DNA of 64,000 nucleotides. It comes from Actinoplanes sp. NBC_00393 (GTDB taxonomy: Bacteria; Actinomycetota; Actinomycetes; Mycobacteriales; Micromonosporaceae). The notes below the pieces were generated by a model, which saw only the letters and a program-made list of their open reading frames with translations, was not told the DNA's origin and made no database searches. Below are positions 57,149 to 64,000 of the stretch, piece after piece. Position numbers and translations under genes: made by a program. Each line of letters begins with the position of its first letter. The stretch's first letter is position 1. The stretch is from the NCBI RefSeq assembly GCF_036053395.1, contig NZ_CP107942.1, forward strand, positions 1,888,501-1,952,500. The letters are read 5' to 3'.

Positions 57149-58076
57149 GCGCGGAGATGGTGATTCCGGTGAGCCGCTCCGATTCCCGCCACAACCGCTG
57201 CTGCACGTCAGGATCATGCGAGCGGGCGCTGGACGACACCGTCACTGGGCTGCCGGTGAATTGCCACCAGCCGGACGGCCCGTAGAACTCGCCGCCGCGC
57301 GCCTGCGGATCGGCGGCCGCTCGCAGCGTGGTCAGGGCGCCCTGTTCGGCGCTCTGCACCAGCCGCGAGATCAGCCATCGCAGTCGCCGGTGGCCGAGGA
57401 GGTTCTGCTGGCCGGGGAAGCGGCGATTGAGTTCGGTCTGCGCGTTCCCGGGATGGGCGGCCACCGAGATGGTCGGCGCCCCGGCCAGCCGTCGCTGCAG
57501 TTCGTAGGCGAACAGCAGGTTCGCGAGCTTGGACTGCGCATAGGCGGTCCGCCACCGGTAGCGGCGTTCAAGCTGCAGATCGTCGAAGTGGATGACGCCC
57601 TGACGATGCGAAACGCTGGACACCGTCACCACCCGCGAGCCCGGTGTGGCGAGCAGCCGGTCCAGCAGCAGGCCGGTCAGCGCGAAATGCCCGAGATAGT
57701 TGATGCCGAGGTGTGCCTCGAAGCCGTCGGCCGTAAGGCGGCGCTCCGGTGACATGACGCCGGCATTGTTGATCAGCAGGTCCAGGCGTGGATGGCGGTC
57801 CCGCACCTCCGCGGCCGCCCGGCGGATCGCGTCCAGCGAGCCCAGGTCGCATTCGACGCAGGTCACGTCCGCGCCGGGTGTGGCCGCGGTGATCGCGGCG
57901 ACAGCGTCGGCGGCCCGGCCCGGATCGCGGCAGGCCAGCACGACCGTGGCGCCGCGGGCGGCGAGCACTTCGGCCGTCGCGAAACCGAGGCCGGTGTTGG
58001 CGCCGGTGATCACCGCGACGCGTCCGTGCTGGTCCGGCACCGCGGCAGAAGTCCATCGAGCGGTGGGCGACTCCAT
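57138..58076 (-). CDS. Short-chain dehydrogenase/reductase, retinol-dehydrogenase-like
   Basis: 312 residues from ATG 58076. VAVITGANTGLGFATAEVLA is the TGxNxGxG cofactor motif; ACRDPGRAADAV holds the NADP-preferring Arg; INNAGVMSPERRLTADGFEA, INYLGHFALTGLLLDRL and VVTVSSVSHRQG follow; the catalytic Tyr-Lys is in TAYAQSKLANLLFAYEL. This is the layout of RDH/WW-domain-oxidoreductase-like SDRs frequent in actinomycetes. The C-terminus ends ITISAPGR, its last three codons and stop lying in a minisatellite unit. Substrate unknown. Confidence 0.93.
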   Translation of the reverse strand: MESPTARWTSAAVPDQHGRVAVITGANTGLGFATAEVLAARGATVVLACRDPGRAADAVAAITAATPGADVTCVECDLGSLDAIRRAAAEVRDRHPRLDLLINNAGVMSPERRLTADGFEAHLGINYLGHFALTGLLLDRLLATPGSRVVTVSSVSHRQGVIHFDDLQLERRYRWRTAYAQSKLANLLFAYELQRRLAGAPTISVAAHPGNAQTELNRRFPGQQNLLGHRRLRWLISRLVQSAEQGALTTLRAAADPQARGGEFYGPSGWWQFTGSPVTVSSSARSHDPDVQQRLWRESERLTGITISAPGR

Positions 58077-58208
58077 GAGGGCCGACGTTACGCCGAAAGC
58101 GCGGAGGTGTTGGCCCGTCGATCGACGATGGCCTACATTGATCCGGATCTTGGAGGGGCGGGCTTCGCTCGTACCGTGCCTGGTTTGATCTGGAATTGGG
58201 GGGTTAGC

Positions 58209-58628
58209 GTGCGACCGCGGTCCGCTGCCGGCTGGACGATTGCGATCTTCGGAGCGATGGCTGCGCTGCTGGGCGCCGTCGGTCTGATCTGGCCGGAGGT
58301 CGTGCTGAGCAGTCTCGGCTTCGAGATCCTCGAATCCGGGGCGCGGGCGGACGGCGACTACACGCGGGTGTTCATGGCGGCATCGTCGATGGCCTCGCTG
58401 AACATGGGCGTCTACTACCTGGTTGCGGCGGCCACCGAATGGCGGCCGTTCTTCCGTTTCACCGTGGCGTTCCGGCTGCTCACGCTGGTTGTCTTCAGCA
58501 GCCTGATCGTGCTGGACGTGGCCCCCGCCCGCTTCCTCGGCGTGGCACTGTGGGAAGGCGCCGGCGCGCTCGCCACCGGCCTCGCCCTGCTCTACGACAG
58601 CCGCCAGGGGCGCCGGCTCAGCCCGTGA
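58209..58628 (+). CDS. Small four-helix membrane protein
   Basis: 139 residues from GTG 58209, with GGGGGG six bases upstream; ATG 58128 would add 27 residues of poor quality. Hydrophobic segments are AGWTIAIFGAMAALLGAVGL, VFMAASSMASLNMGVYYLVA, FRFTVAFRLLTLVVFSSLIV and FLGVALWEGAGALATGLALL. The organisation resembles DoxX-like or unnamed four-helix proteins, but no signature is present. The 3' end overlaps azlD by 11 bp on the other strand. Confidence 0.7.
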   Translation: MRPRSAAGWTIAIFGAMAALLGAVGLIWPEVVLSSLGFEILESGARADGDYTRVFMAASSMASLNMGVYYLVAAATEWRPFFRFTVAFRLLTLVVFSSLIVLDVAPARFLGVALWEGAGALATGLALLYDSRQGRRLSP

Positions 58629-58926
58629 GGGCACGCAGGGCAGCAGCGGTCAAAACCCCGATGAGTACGGCGAGCAGCAGCGGAACCCGCAGCAGACGTG
58701 CCCCGACGACGGCTGCCAGCGCGGCCGGAACTGTCCAGTCCACCTCTGCCCAGCGGCGGCCGAGCACCTCGACCACCACAAGGCCGGCGAGCAGCGCCGG
58801 GGCGAGCAGGGCGATGACGCCGACGCTCCATCGTGGCAGCTCGCGGTCGCCGAGCAGAGCGGGACCGGTGGCCTTGACCAGGAAACTGCCGGCCGCTACG
58901 GCGAGGATGGCGATCCACAGAGTCAT
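58618..58926 (-). CDS. AzlD-family branched-chain amino acid exporter subunit
   Basis: 102 residues, four hydrophobic segments, beginning MTLWIAILAVAAGSFLVKAT. The LVKATGPALLGDRELPRWSV segment and the pattern LLAPALLAGLVVVEVLG match AzlD. With AzlC it forms the AzlCD (LIV-E/BrnFE-like) exporter of branched-chain or other hydrophobic amino acids. It lies 43 bp after azlC on the same strand. Confidence 0.9.
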   Translation of the reverse strand: MTLWIAILAVAAGSFLVKATGPALLGDRELPRWSVGVIALLAPALLAGLVVVEVLGRRWAEVDWTVPAALAAVVGARLLRVPLLLAVLIGVLTAAALRALTG

Positions 58927-58969
58927 GACCGGGCCACCTCCGGCGTATGTTTCCGGCCTCTACGCTTGG

Positions 58970-59674
58970 TCATGCCCGGGCCTCCTCAGGTTCGTCCGCG
59001 GCTGACGGCACCCGGCTGCGCAGCCCGACGAGAGCGCCGATGGTGGCGCCGACCAGTGCCACCCCGGCCGGAACCCACCACAGCAGAGCGGCGGCCACCG
59101 CCCCGCCGAGCAGCGCGGCGATCAGGGCGGACCGCGCGGATCGCAGCTCGTCCAGCAGTAGGGCCAGGAAGAAGGCGGGGAAGACGACGTCGAGCCCGAG
59201 GGCCTTGACGAGGTCCATCGACGGCGCCGCTACCACTCCGACGACCGTGCCGGCCACCCACGCCGGCCACTGCACGATCGTCGCGCCGAACATCTTCCAC
59301 CGGTCGAAGCGCCCGCCGCCCAGGTGCGCGGCCACCCACGATCCGTCCACCACGGCCTGGCCCTGCAGTGCCCGGCGGAAGCGCCCACCGGACAGGCTCG
59401 GCCCGACGGCCAGCCCCATCGGCAGGAACCGCGCGTTGATCAGCATGGCTGCCGCGAACGCTGGAACCAGCCCACTGCTGCCGGCCAGCGCGGTCAGCAA
59501 CGCGAACTGGGCCGAACCCGAGAAGATCAGAATGGACGCCACGATCGCGGCGACAGCGCTCCAGCCCTGCTCCCGCGCTGTGGCGCCGAAGGTGATGGCC
59601 AGGACGAACCCCGCTGCGGCGAGTCCGGCACCGACGCGCATGCCGCCGAGAAAGCTCTGTTTCTTGTCGTGCAC
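58970..59674 (-). CDS. AzlC-family branched-chain amino acid exporter subunit
   Basis: 234 residues from ATG 59674. FVLAITFGATAREQGWSAVA, IFSGSAQFALLTALAG and LINARFLPMGLAVGPSLSGG are conserved AzlC segments (the SGSAQF and NARF motifs are diagnostic). It has about seven hydrophobic segments. It acts with AzlD in the inner membrane to export amino acids such as valine or azaleucine. No Lrp-type regulator lies next to it. Confidence 0.92.
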   Translation of the reverse strand: MHDKKQSFLGGMRVGAGLAAAGFVLAITFGATAREQGWSAVAAIVASILIFSGSAQFALLTALAGSSGLVPAFAAAMLINARFLPMGLAVGPSLSGGRFRRALQGQAVVDGSWVAAHLGGGRFDRWKMFGATIVQWPAWVAGTVVGVVAAPSMDLVKALGLDVVFPAFFLALLLDELRSARSALIAALLGGAVAAALLWWVPAGVALVGATIGALVGLRSRVPSAADEPEEARA

Positions 59675-59763
59675 CTACGGCGAGTACCCGGGTGGCTCCG
59701 GGCCGATGCTCAGCCCGGCGTTTTTGTCGGACCCCACCGGTAGTTTCTGCGGCATGACGCTGT

Positions 59764-60489
59764 TCAACGACGCTGTTCTCCGGCGACGGCCCGGATGGCA
59801 CGCACCGCTTCTGCGACGCCTCCCGACCAGGGTGTGCCATGGCCGGGCAGCAGCCACTTCGCCTCCAGGTGCTCGAGGCGGCTCAGCGATGCCAAGGCCT
59901 CCGCCGGGTCGTCGGTGAACGGCGCCGGCTGCGGGCCGCGCTGCCCGGTCAGCACGTGGCGGGTGGTGAGCCCGTCGCCCACGAAGATCGCGTCCGCGAT
60001 CGGCACGTGGATCGCGATGCTGCCCGGCGAGTGTCCCGGCAGGCCGATCACCTGCGGCGCGCCCGGCAGGTCGAGCACGTCGCCGTCCTTCACGCTGATC
60101 ACTTCGGAGAGATAGGTGGTGCGCAGACCGCCCTTCCGCATGGCGTACCAGAGGAAGCTCGCCATCGCGCCCAGCTTGACCGGTCCCCAGGAGGGCTTGG
60201 TCTTGACCTCGCCGCGCGCCCGGGCGGCGTCCGCTTCGTGGACATACACCGGCACGCCGTGATCGCGGCGCAGCCGTTCGGCGAAACCGAGATGATCGGT
60301 GTCGCCGTGGGTGAGGACCACGCCGCGGATGTCGGCGACCGAGCGGCCCATGCCGGCAAGCTCGGCTGTGAGGTCGTGCCACTGGCCGGCGAGCCCGGCG
60401 TCGATGACGGTCACACCCTCCGGGGTGTCGACGAGGTAGGCGGCAACGATGTCGTTTCCGATGCGGTGCAGGTGCGGACCCAGTTCCAT
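59764..60489 (-). CDS. Metallo-beta-lactamase-fold hydrolase
   Basis: 241 residues. The metal motif is VVLTHGDTDHLG (HxDxDH form: His, Asp, Asp, His), with GLPGHSPGSIAIHV supplying the third His, AIFVGDGLTTR the bridging Asp and LLPGHGTPW the last His. There is no signal peptide. It belongs to the broad glyoxalase II/lactonase-like group; the GDTDH variant is common. It is divergent from the TetR gene at 60612, with an operator region between, and is its likely target. Confidence 0.93.
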   Translation of the reverse strand: MELGPHLHRIGNDIVAAYLVDTPEGVTVIDAGLAGQWHDLTAELAGMGRSVADIRGVVLTHGDTDHLGFAERLRRDHGVPVYVHEADAARARGEVKTKPSWGPVKLGAMASFLWYAMRKGGLRTTYLSEVISVKDGDVLDLPGAPQVIGLPGHSPGSIAIHVPIADAIFVGDGLTTRHVLTGQRGPQPAPFTDDPAEALASLSRLEHLEAKWLLPGHGTPWSGGVAEAVRAIRAVAGEQRR

Positions 60490-60490
60490 G

Positions 60491-60533
60491 ATGGCTATGC
60501 TACGTAGCTATGATGGCTATGGTCAATAGCCAT
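60491..60533. promoter_or_regulatory. Double palindromic operator between MBL and TetR genes
   Basis: Two palindromes lie side by side. GCTACGTAGC at 60499-60508 is perfect. ATGGCTAT (60513-60520) and ATAGCCAT (60526-60533) are perfect 8-bp arms separated by five bases. A further ATGGCTAT copy is at 60491. The AT-richness stands out from the surroundings. It is a likely binding site of the TetR protein encoded at 60612. Confidence 0.75.
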
Positions 60534-60611
60534 GGGCTGCTGGCGGTGGTGTCGTCCGACACTCTGCCGTTTGCAGCCGTCGATATCTGTGCGGTGCCAG
60601 GGAGGACTGTT

Positions 60612-61262
60612 ATGCCGACGCCTGATCGGACCTCGCTCGACGCGATCGTTCAAGCGGGGCGCGACATTCTGGAGTCGGCCGGCGTGTCCGGCCTGACCAT
60701 GCAGGCGGTGGCCGAGCGGGTCGGCGTTCGCGCGCCGTCTCTCTACAAGCGGGTGCGCAATCGGGACGAGCTTGTCCGCCTGGTCGTCGAGGCCACGGTT
60801 CGTGATCTCGGCGAGCGCCTTGAGGAGGTCGGCTCCTCGGCAGCGCCGGGACACGACCGTCTGGGCGGCGATGTGCACGGCTCCGGTTCGAGAACGCGGG
60901 GCTCCGGGTCCGGCCCGGAGAGCTCTGGGTCTGATCCTCGCAGTGAACTCGTCGAACTGGCGCGGGCGTTTCGGGACTTCGCTCATGCTCGCCCGGTGGC
61001 CAGCCAGCTGATCTTCGCGCCCAAGACGGACGAGGCCAGCCCGGCTGTCGGCGAGCTGGCCAAGGCGGTCGCGCCGGTGCTCCGGGTGACCGCGACCCTT
61101 GCGGGGGAGCAGCACGCCCTCCAGGCCGCACGCACGTTCACCGCCTGGGCCTACGGCTTCATCACCATGGAGCTTGCCGGCGCCTTCCAACTGGGCGGCG
61201 ATGTGGGCGATGCCTTCGAGTTCGGCATATCCCGTCTCACCGATGCTCTGGACTCACGCTGA
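60612..61262 (+). CDS. TetR-family regulator (TetR_C-like)
   Basis: 216 residues from ATG 60612, with GGGAGGA nine bases upstream. The HTH is LTMQAVAERVGVRAPSLYKR followed by VRNRDELVRLVVEATV. A low-complexity Gly/Ser insert (GSGSRTRGSGSGPESSGS, near residues 95-112) breaks the usual helices 4-5 boundary. The ligand domain has ARPVASQLIFAPKTDEASPA and FTAWAYGFITMELAGAF, as in the TetR_C_33-type WHG family. It lies beyond its own operator and probably controls itself and the MBL hydrolase. Confidence 0.92.
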   Translation: MPTPDRTSLDAIVQAGRDILESAGVSGLTMQAVAERVGVRAPSLYKRVRNRDELVRLVVEATVRDLGERLEEVGSSAAPGHDRLGGDVHGSGSRTRGSGSGPESSGSDPRSELVELARAFRDFAHARPVASQLIFAPKTDEASPAVGELAKAVAPVLRVTATLAGEQHALQAARTFTAWAYGFITMELAGAFQLGGDVGDAFEFGISRLTDALDSR

Positions 61263-61643
61263 ACGCCTTCGCATCACCTTCGGTGACCGCTGGCCGGCCG
61301 CCGAGACCTGCTAACCGAAGAGCCGGGAACACCGATCTTGGTACGGACCCGCTGGTTGCGCTGATCCTTCGGTGCGGCCGTGCCCGCGCCGGCCGTGGTA
61401 GGCCGCGCGGGCGTAGTGGGCCGGTTGCGGGCGTGGTGGGCGGGTGCGGCCGTGGTGGGCAGTGCGGGGTGATTGACGGCGCGGGCGTGGGTTGGCGCTC
61501 GACCCCTGCCTGAGCCCGGCGGTCGCGGTGGGGTCTGGCTCGGGCAGGTGATCGCGCGGTAGTTCGGGGACGGGAAACATGCGGGTGGGACGGCGTTTGC
61601 CCGTACCGGAAGGGGGTGAGCGGTAGGTGCAGCCGGGGTCGGG
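61263..61643. repeat. Convergent intergenic region with degenerate ~19-bp repeats
   Basis: The 381 bp between the TetR stop and the monooxygenase stop contain no credible gene. At about 61380-61490 several imperfect copies of GCGGGCGTGGTGGGC follow each other at 16-20 bp steps. They look like an old, diverged minisatellite, again between convergent genes. Confidence 0.6.
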
Positions 61644-63242
61644 TTATGGGTTGGGCTGGGTGGCAGGCTCGCGGTGCCATTCGGCGATGGCGGCTGAGGT
61701 CTGCGCCGCGGTCAGCATGGTGTCGCTGGCCCAGGCGATGTAGGTGTCCGGGCGGATCAGGATCATGGCCGCGCCGGGGAGGGTGGGACAGTGCAGGTTG
61801 TGGACTGACGGGTGGCCGAGGGCCAGCGGCGTGCGGGTCACCAGGGTGAAGCGGCCGTCGCGGAGGTGTTCGTAGAGGCGGGTACCGCCGCAGTCAACGT
61901 CGGGCATGCGGTGGCCGGCCAAGGCGTGGGGCCGGGCCGCGCTGGCACCCGCACCGGACGCGCTGGCACTCGCACCGGACGCGCTGGCACTCGCGCCGGA
62001 GGCCCTGGCACTCGCGCCGGAGGCCCTGGCACTCGCGCCGGAGGCTTCGGCACCCGCACCGGAGGCTTCGGCGCTTGCGCCGGAGGCGCTGGGATGAGTG
62101 GCCGGGTACTTGATGCCGATGCCGCTCATGCGTTCGGCCATGACCAGGCGGCTGCGGCGGAAGCGCAGGATCGTCCGGATCGCGAAGGCCTGCAGGGCGT
62201 TGCGCCACTTCGACTGGCCCAGCACCAGGCGGTTGAAGGTGTCGGTGAGCTTGAGGACCTGCTCGCCGACCGGGTGGCGTTCGCCCTGGTAGGTGTCGAG
62301 GAGGCCGGGCGCGGCGGTGCCGTGGACGGCGGCGGCCAGTTTCCAGCCGAGGTTCATCGCGTCCTGGATGCCGGTGTTCATGCCCTGGCCGCCCAGCGGC
62401 GAGTGGACGTGTGCGGCGTCGCCGGCCAGGAAGACCCGGCCGACGCGGTAGCGGGCGGCCTGGCGGCGTTCGCTGAGGAAGCGGGTGCTCCAGCGGGGTT
62501 CGCCCATGCCCAGGTCGCTGCCGGCGATGCGGCGGAAGGCGTCGCGCATCTCGTCGCCGGTGACCGGTTCGGACAGGGGTGCGCGGTCGCGTTTGCGGTC
62601 CCAGGCGATCACCCGGAACCAGCCGTCGCCGAACGGGACGGCGATCACCGCGCCGTCGGTGTTGGTGCGGGCGAACATCGCCTCCGGCGGCGGTTCGGCG
62701 AGGCGGGAGTCGGCGAGCAGGATGTGGGTCTCGTACTGCTTGCCGATGAACTCGACGCCGAGCAGGCCGCGGATCGTGCTGTGTGCGCCGTCGCAGCCGA
62801 CCACGTAGCGGGCGCGTTCCACCCGGTCGCCGACCTGCAGGGTGACGCCTTCGTCGTCCTGGCGCAGGCCGGTCACCGCGGCGTCCCGGACGATCTCCAC
62901 GCCCAGGCGTTCGGCGCGGGCCTGCAGGACCTTCTCGGTGCCGCTCTGCGGGGCGATGAAGATCATCGGGTAGCGGGTGTCCAGGATGTCCAGGTTCAGG
63001 GAGGCGCCGGGGACGGGAGCGACGCTGGGCACGCGTACGCCGTGGAGCAGCACCTCGTCGGCGAGCCCGCGGGCATCGAGCAGTTCCAGGGTGCGGGCGT
63101 GCACAGCGAACGCCCGCGTGATGTTGGGTTCTTCGGCGCGCCGTTCCAGGAGCCGGCAGCGGACCCCGGCGAGCGCCAGTTCACAGGCGAGGGCGAGCCC
63201 GGTCGGTCCGGCGCCCACCACGATGACATCTGCGGTATTCAT
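61644..63242 (-). CDS. FAD-dependent aromatic hydroxylase (PHBH/RdmE-like) with repeat insertion
   Basis: 532 residues. VIVVGAGPTGLALACELALA binds the ADP part of FAD; VVGCDGAHSTIRGLLG is the DG motif; RVFLAGDAAHVHSPLGGQGM is the GD motif. All are typical of class A flavoprotein monooxygenases acting on aromatic or polyketide rings with NAD(P)H and oxygen. The C-terminal 90 residues form the thioredoxin-like domain of this group (LVTRTPLALGHPSVHNL onward). Between the FAD domain and this part, residues 385-433 are an Ala/Ser/Gly-rich array of seven 7-residue units absent from relatives, perhaps a flexible linker. Substrate unknown; no biosynthetic genes adjoin. Confidence 0.93.
   Translation of the reverse strand: MNTADVIVVGAGPTGLALACELALAGVRCRLLERRAEEPNITRAFAVHARTLELLDARGLADEVLLHGVRVPSVAPVPGASLNLDILDTRYPMIFIAPQSGTEKVLQARAERLGVEIVRDAAVTGLRQDDEGVTLQVGDRVERARYVVGCDGAHSTIRGLLGVEFIGKQYETHILLADSRLAEPPPEAMFARTNTDGAVIAVPFGDGWFRVIAWDRKRDRAPLSEPVTGDEMRDAFRRIAGSDLGMGEPRWSTRFLSERRQAARYRVGRVFLAGDAAHVHSPLGGQGMNTGIQDAMNLGWKLAAAVHGTAAPGLLDTYQGERHPVGEQVLKLTDTFNRLVLGQSKWRNALQAFAIRTILRFRRSRLVMAERMSGIGIKYPATHPSASGASAEASGAGAEASGASARASGASARASGASASASGASASASGAGASAARPHALAGHRMPDVDCGGTRLYEHLRDGRFTLVTRTPLALGHPSVHNLHCPTLPGAAMILIRPDTYIAWASDTMLTAAQTSAAIAEWHREPATQPNP
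61944..62090 (-). repeat. 21-bp in-frame tandem repeat (7 copies) in the monooxygenase
   Basis: Seven 21-bp units start every 21 bases from 61944 to 62070, each of the type GGCACTCGCACCGGACGCGCT. On the coding strand they give seven-residue ASGASAx-type units. Copies 3 and 4 are identical, pointing to recent expansion. Confidence 0.96.
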
Positions 63243-63307
63243 GCCCTGCAGCCTGCGCGAACACGGCAGGCGCTCGAATCAGCGTATTCACCGGTTACGA
63301 TCGGCCC

Positions 63308-64000
63308 ATGCTGCACGGCAGGCAGCGGGAGTGCGCGCTCATCGACGATCTGCTGGCCGCGGCCGGCAACCGGCGCAGCGACGCGCCGGACCGCCAGGAC
63401 GCTGCGGCCGGCGAGCGGCGCAGCGACGCGCCGGACCGCCAGGACGCTGCGGCCGGCAACCGGCGCAGCGACGCGCCGGACCGCCAGGACGCTGCGGCCG
63501 GCAACCGGCGCAGCGACGCGCCGGACCGCCAGGACATTGCGGCCGGCGAGCGGCGCAGCGGCGTCCTGGTGATCAGGGGTGAGGCCGGCATCGGCAAGTC
63601 GGCGCTGCTGGCGTATGCGGCGGAGCACGCCACCGGCATGCGGATCTTGCGCGGCACCGGCATCGAGTCGGAGTCGGAGTTCCCGTTCGCCGCGGTGCAC
63701 CAGCTGCTGCGCCCGGTCGCCGACCTGATCGACGCGATTCCGGCCCGGCCGGCGGCGGCGCTGCGCGGCGCGTTCGGGATCGGCCCGGCCGGCGGCGAGG
63801 ACCGGTTCCTGATCTCCCTGGGCGTGCTCAGCGTGCTCGCCGAAGCCGCCGAGGACCGCCCGCTGCTGTGCCTGATCGACGACGCGCACTGGCTGGACGG
63901 CGCGTCGGCGGGCGCGCTGACCTTCGCCGCCCGCCGGCTGGACGCGGAGGGTGTGGTGCTGCTGTTCGCCGCCCGGGAAAGGTTCGATGCCGGCGCCCGG
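63308..64000 (+). CDS. LAL-type LuxR regulator, N-terminal part (cut by window end)
   Basis: 231 codons are present and the frame is still open at the window end. MLHGRQRECALIDDLLAAA is the start of a MalT/LAL-type AAA regulator. The P-loop GEAGIGKS is at 91-98, preceded by VLVIR; ESEFPFAAVHQLLRPV and LLCLIDDAHWLDGASAGAL (Walker B) follow as in the family. Relatives continue for 600-700 more residues and end in a LuxR HTH. Four and a half copies of a 15-residue unit (about 17-85) separate the first helix from the P-loop. It is divergent from the monooxygenase (65 bp between) and may regulate it. Confidence 0.9.
   Translation, partial: MLHGRQRECALIDDLLAAAGNRRSDAPDRQDAAAGERRSDAPDRQDAAAGNRRSDAPDRQDAAAGNRRSDAPDRQDIAAGERRSGVLVIRGEAGIGKSALLAYAAEHATGMRILRGTGIESESEFPFAAVHQLLRPVADLIDAIPARPAAALRGAFGIGPAGGEDRFLISLGVLSVLAEAAEDRPLLCLIDDAHWLDGASAGALTFAARRLDAEGVVLLFAARERFDAGAR
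63356..63561 (+). repeat. 45-bp in-frame tandem repeat (4.6 copies) before the Walker A loop of the LAL regulator
   Basis: Units start at 63356, 63401, 63446, 63491 and a partial one at 63536, each about 95 percent identical with the core GGCGCAGCGACGCGCCGG. They encode 15-residue units with NRRSDAPDRQDAAAG. Only one degenerate copy (GERRSGVLVIR) would fit the family, so about four copies have been added. Confidence 0.97.

Noticed and set aside
61283..61513. A 76-codon frame in the TetR-monooxygenase gap
   Set aside because: It is composed of degenerate Gly/Arg repeats and has no ribosome site.

Overview
The window is high-GC DNA (by eye above 70 percent) with the gene content of a filamentous actinomycete, most likely Micromonosporaceae (Actinoplanes-like). 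The signs are two BTAD/AfsR-type ATPase regulators, ECF41 and ECF42 sigma factors, an Scr1-like XRE/DUF397 pair, DinB and DUF2867 proteins, a HelR helicase behind a rifamycin-associated element, and frequent GTG starts with ATGA/GTGA overlaps. I saw no tRNA, rRNA, CRISPR array or prophage. Genes are dense and alternate strand often, with many short convergent overlaps.

Layout. 1-7.8 kb: an MFS exporter (cut by the window edge), a YCII/DGPF protein with its ECF42 sigma factor, a two-gene operon of an unrecognised 477-residue protein and a DyP peroxidase, and a GH13 alpha-glucan/trehalose-synthase-like enzyme. 8.26-9.96 kb: an IS630-family element with a divergent passenger gene. 10-16.4 kb: a large FtsX-type permease without an ATPase, an ECF41 sigma factor with its FAD oxidoreductase, an aldo/keto reductase and a wrecked XRE regulator. 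16.5-23.9 kb: a 1438-residue STAND/NACHT NTPase convergent with helR, then an endo/exonuclease/phosphatase-family hydrolase. 23.9-29 kb: MerR plus a drug-type ABC exporter, and an AfsR-like regulator. 29-36.9 kb: a redox block with a second ECF41 sigma factor plus DoxX, pyruvate formate-lyase flanked by remnants of a universal stress protein and an alcohol dehydrogenase, two divergent NmrA-type NAD(P)-binding genes, and an animal-type haem peroxidase with a likely frameshift.

37-48 kb: a DUF4386 membrane protein, a second AfsR-like regulator, a lipoprotein, an NTF2-like protein and two NarL-type two-component systems with small membrane proteins between them. 48-64 kb: a LacI regulator divergent from a PhyH-type dioxygenase; a TetR-DinB-reductase operon divergent from an SRPBCC-DUF2867 protein; a lipoprotein; the XRE/DUF397 pair; SDRs; an AzlCD exporter; an MBL hydrolase divergent from a TetR regulator; an FAD monooxygenase; and the start of a LAL-type LuxR regulator.

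Two themes stand out. First, promoter-like elements of the form (T/C)GTCA-N2-N15-CGGT precede three oxidoreductase genes and probably define a small ECF41 regulon tied to the two ECF41 sigma genes. Second, the window is unusually rich in minisatellites. Tandem arrays sit between convergent genes at 40.7, 48.2, 57.0 and 61.4 kb, and in-frame arrays have expanded proteins at 4.35, 37.7, 61.9 and 63.4 kb. Several of these lie next to functional motifs, such as an HTH and a Walker A loop, or supply a gene's stop codon.
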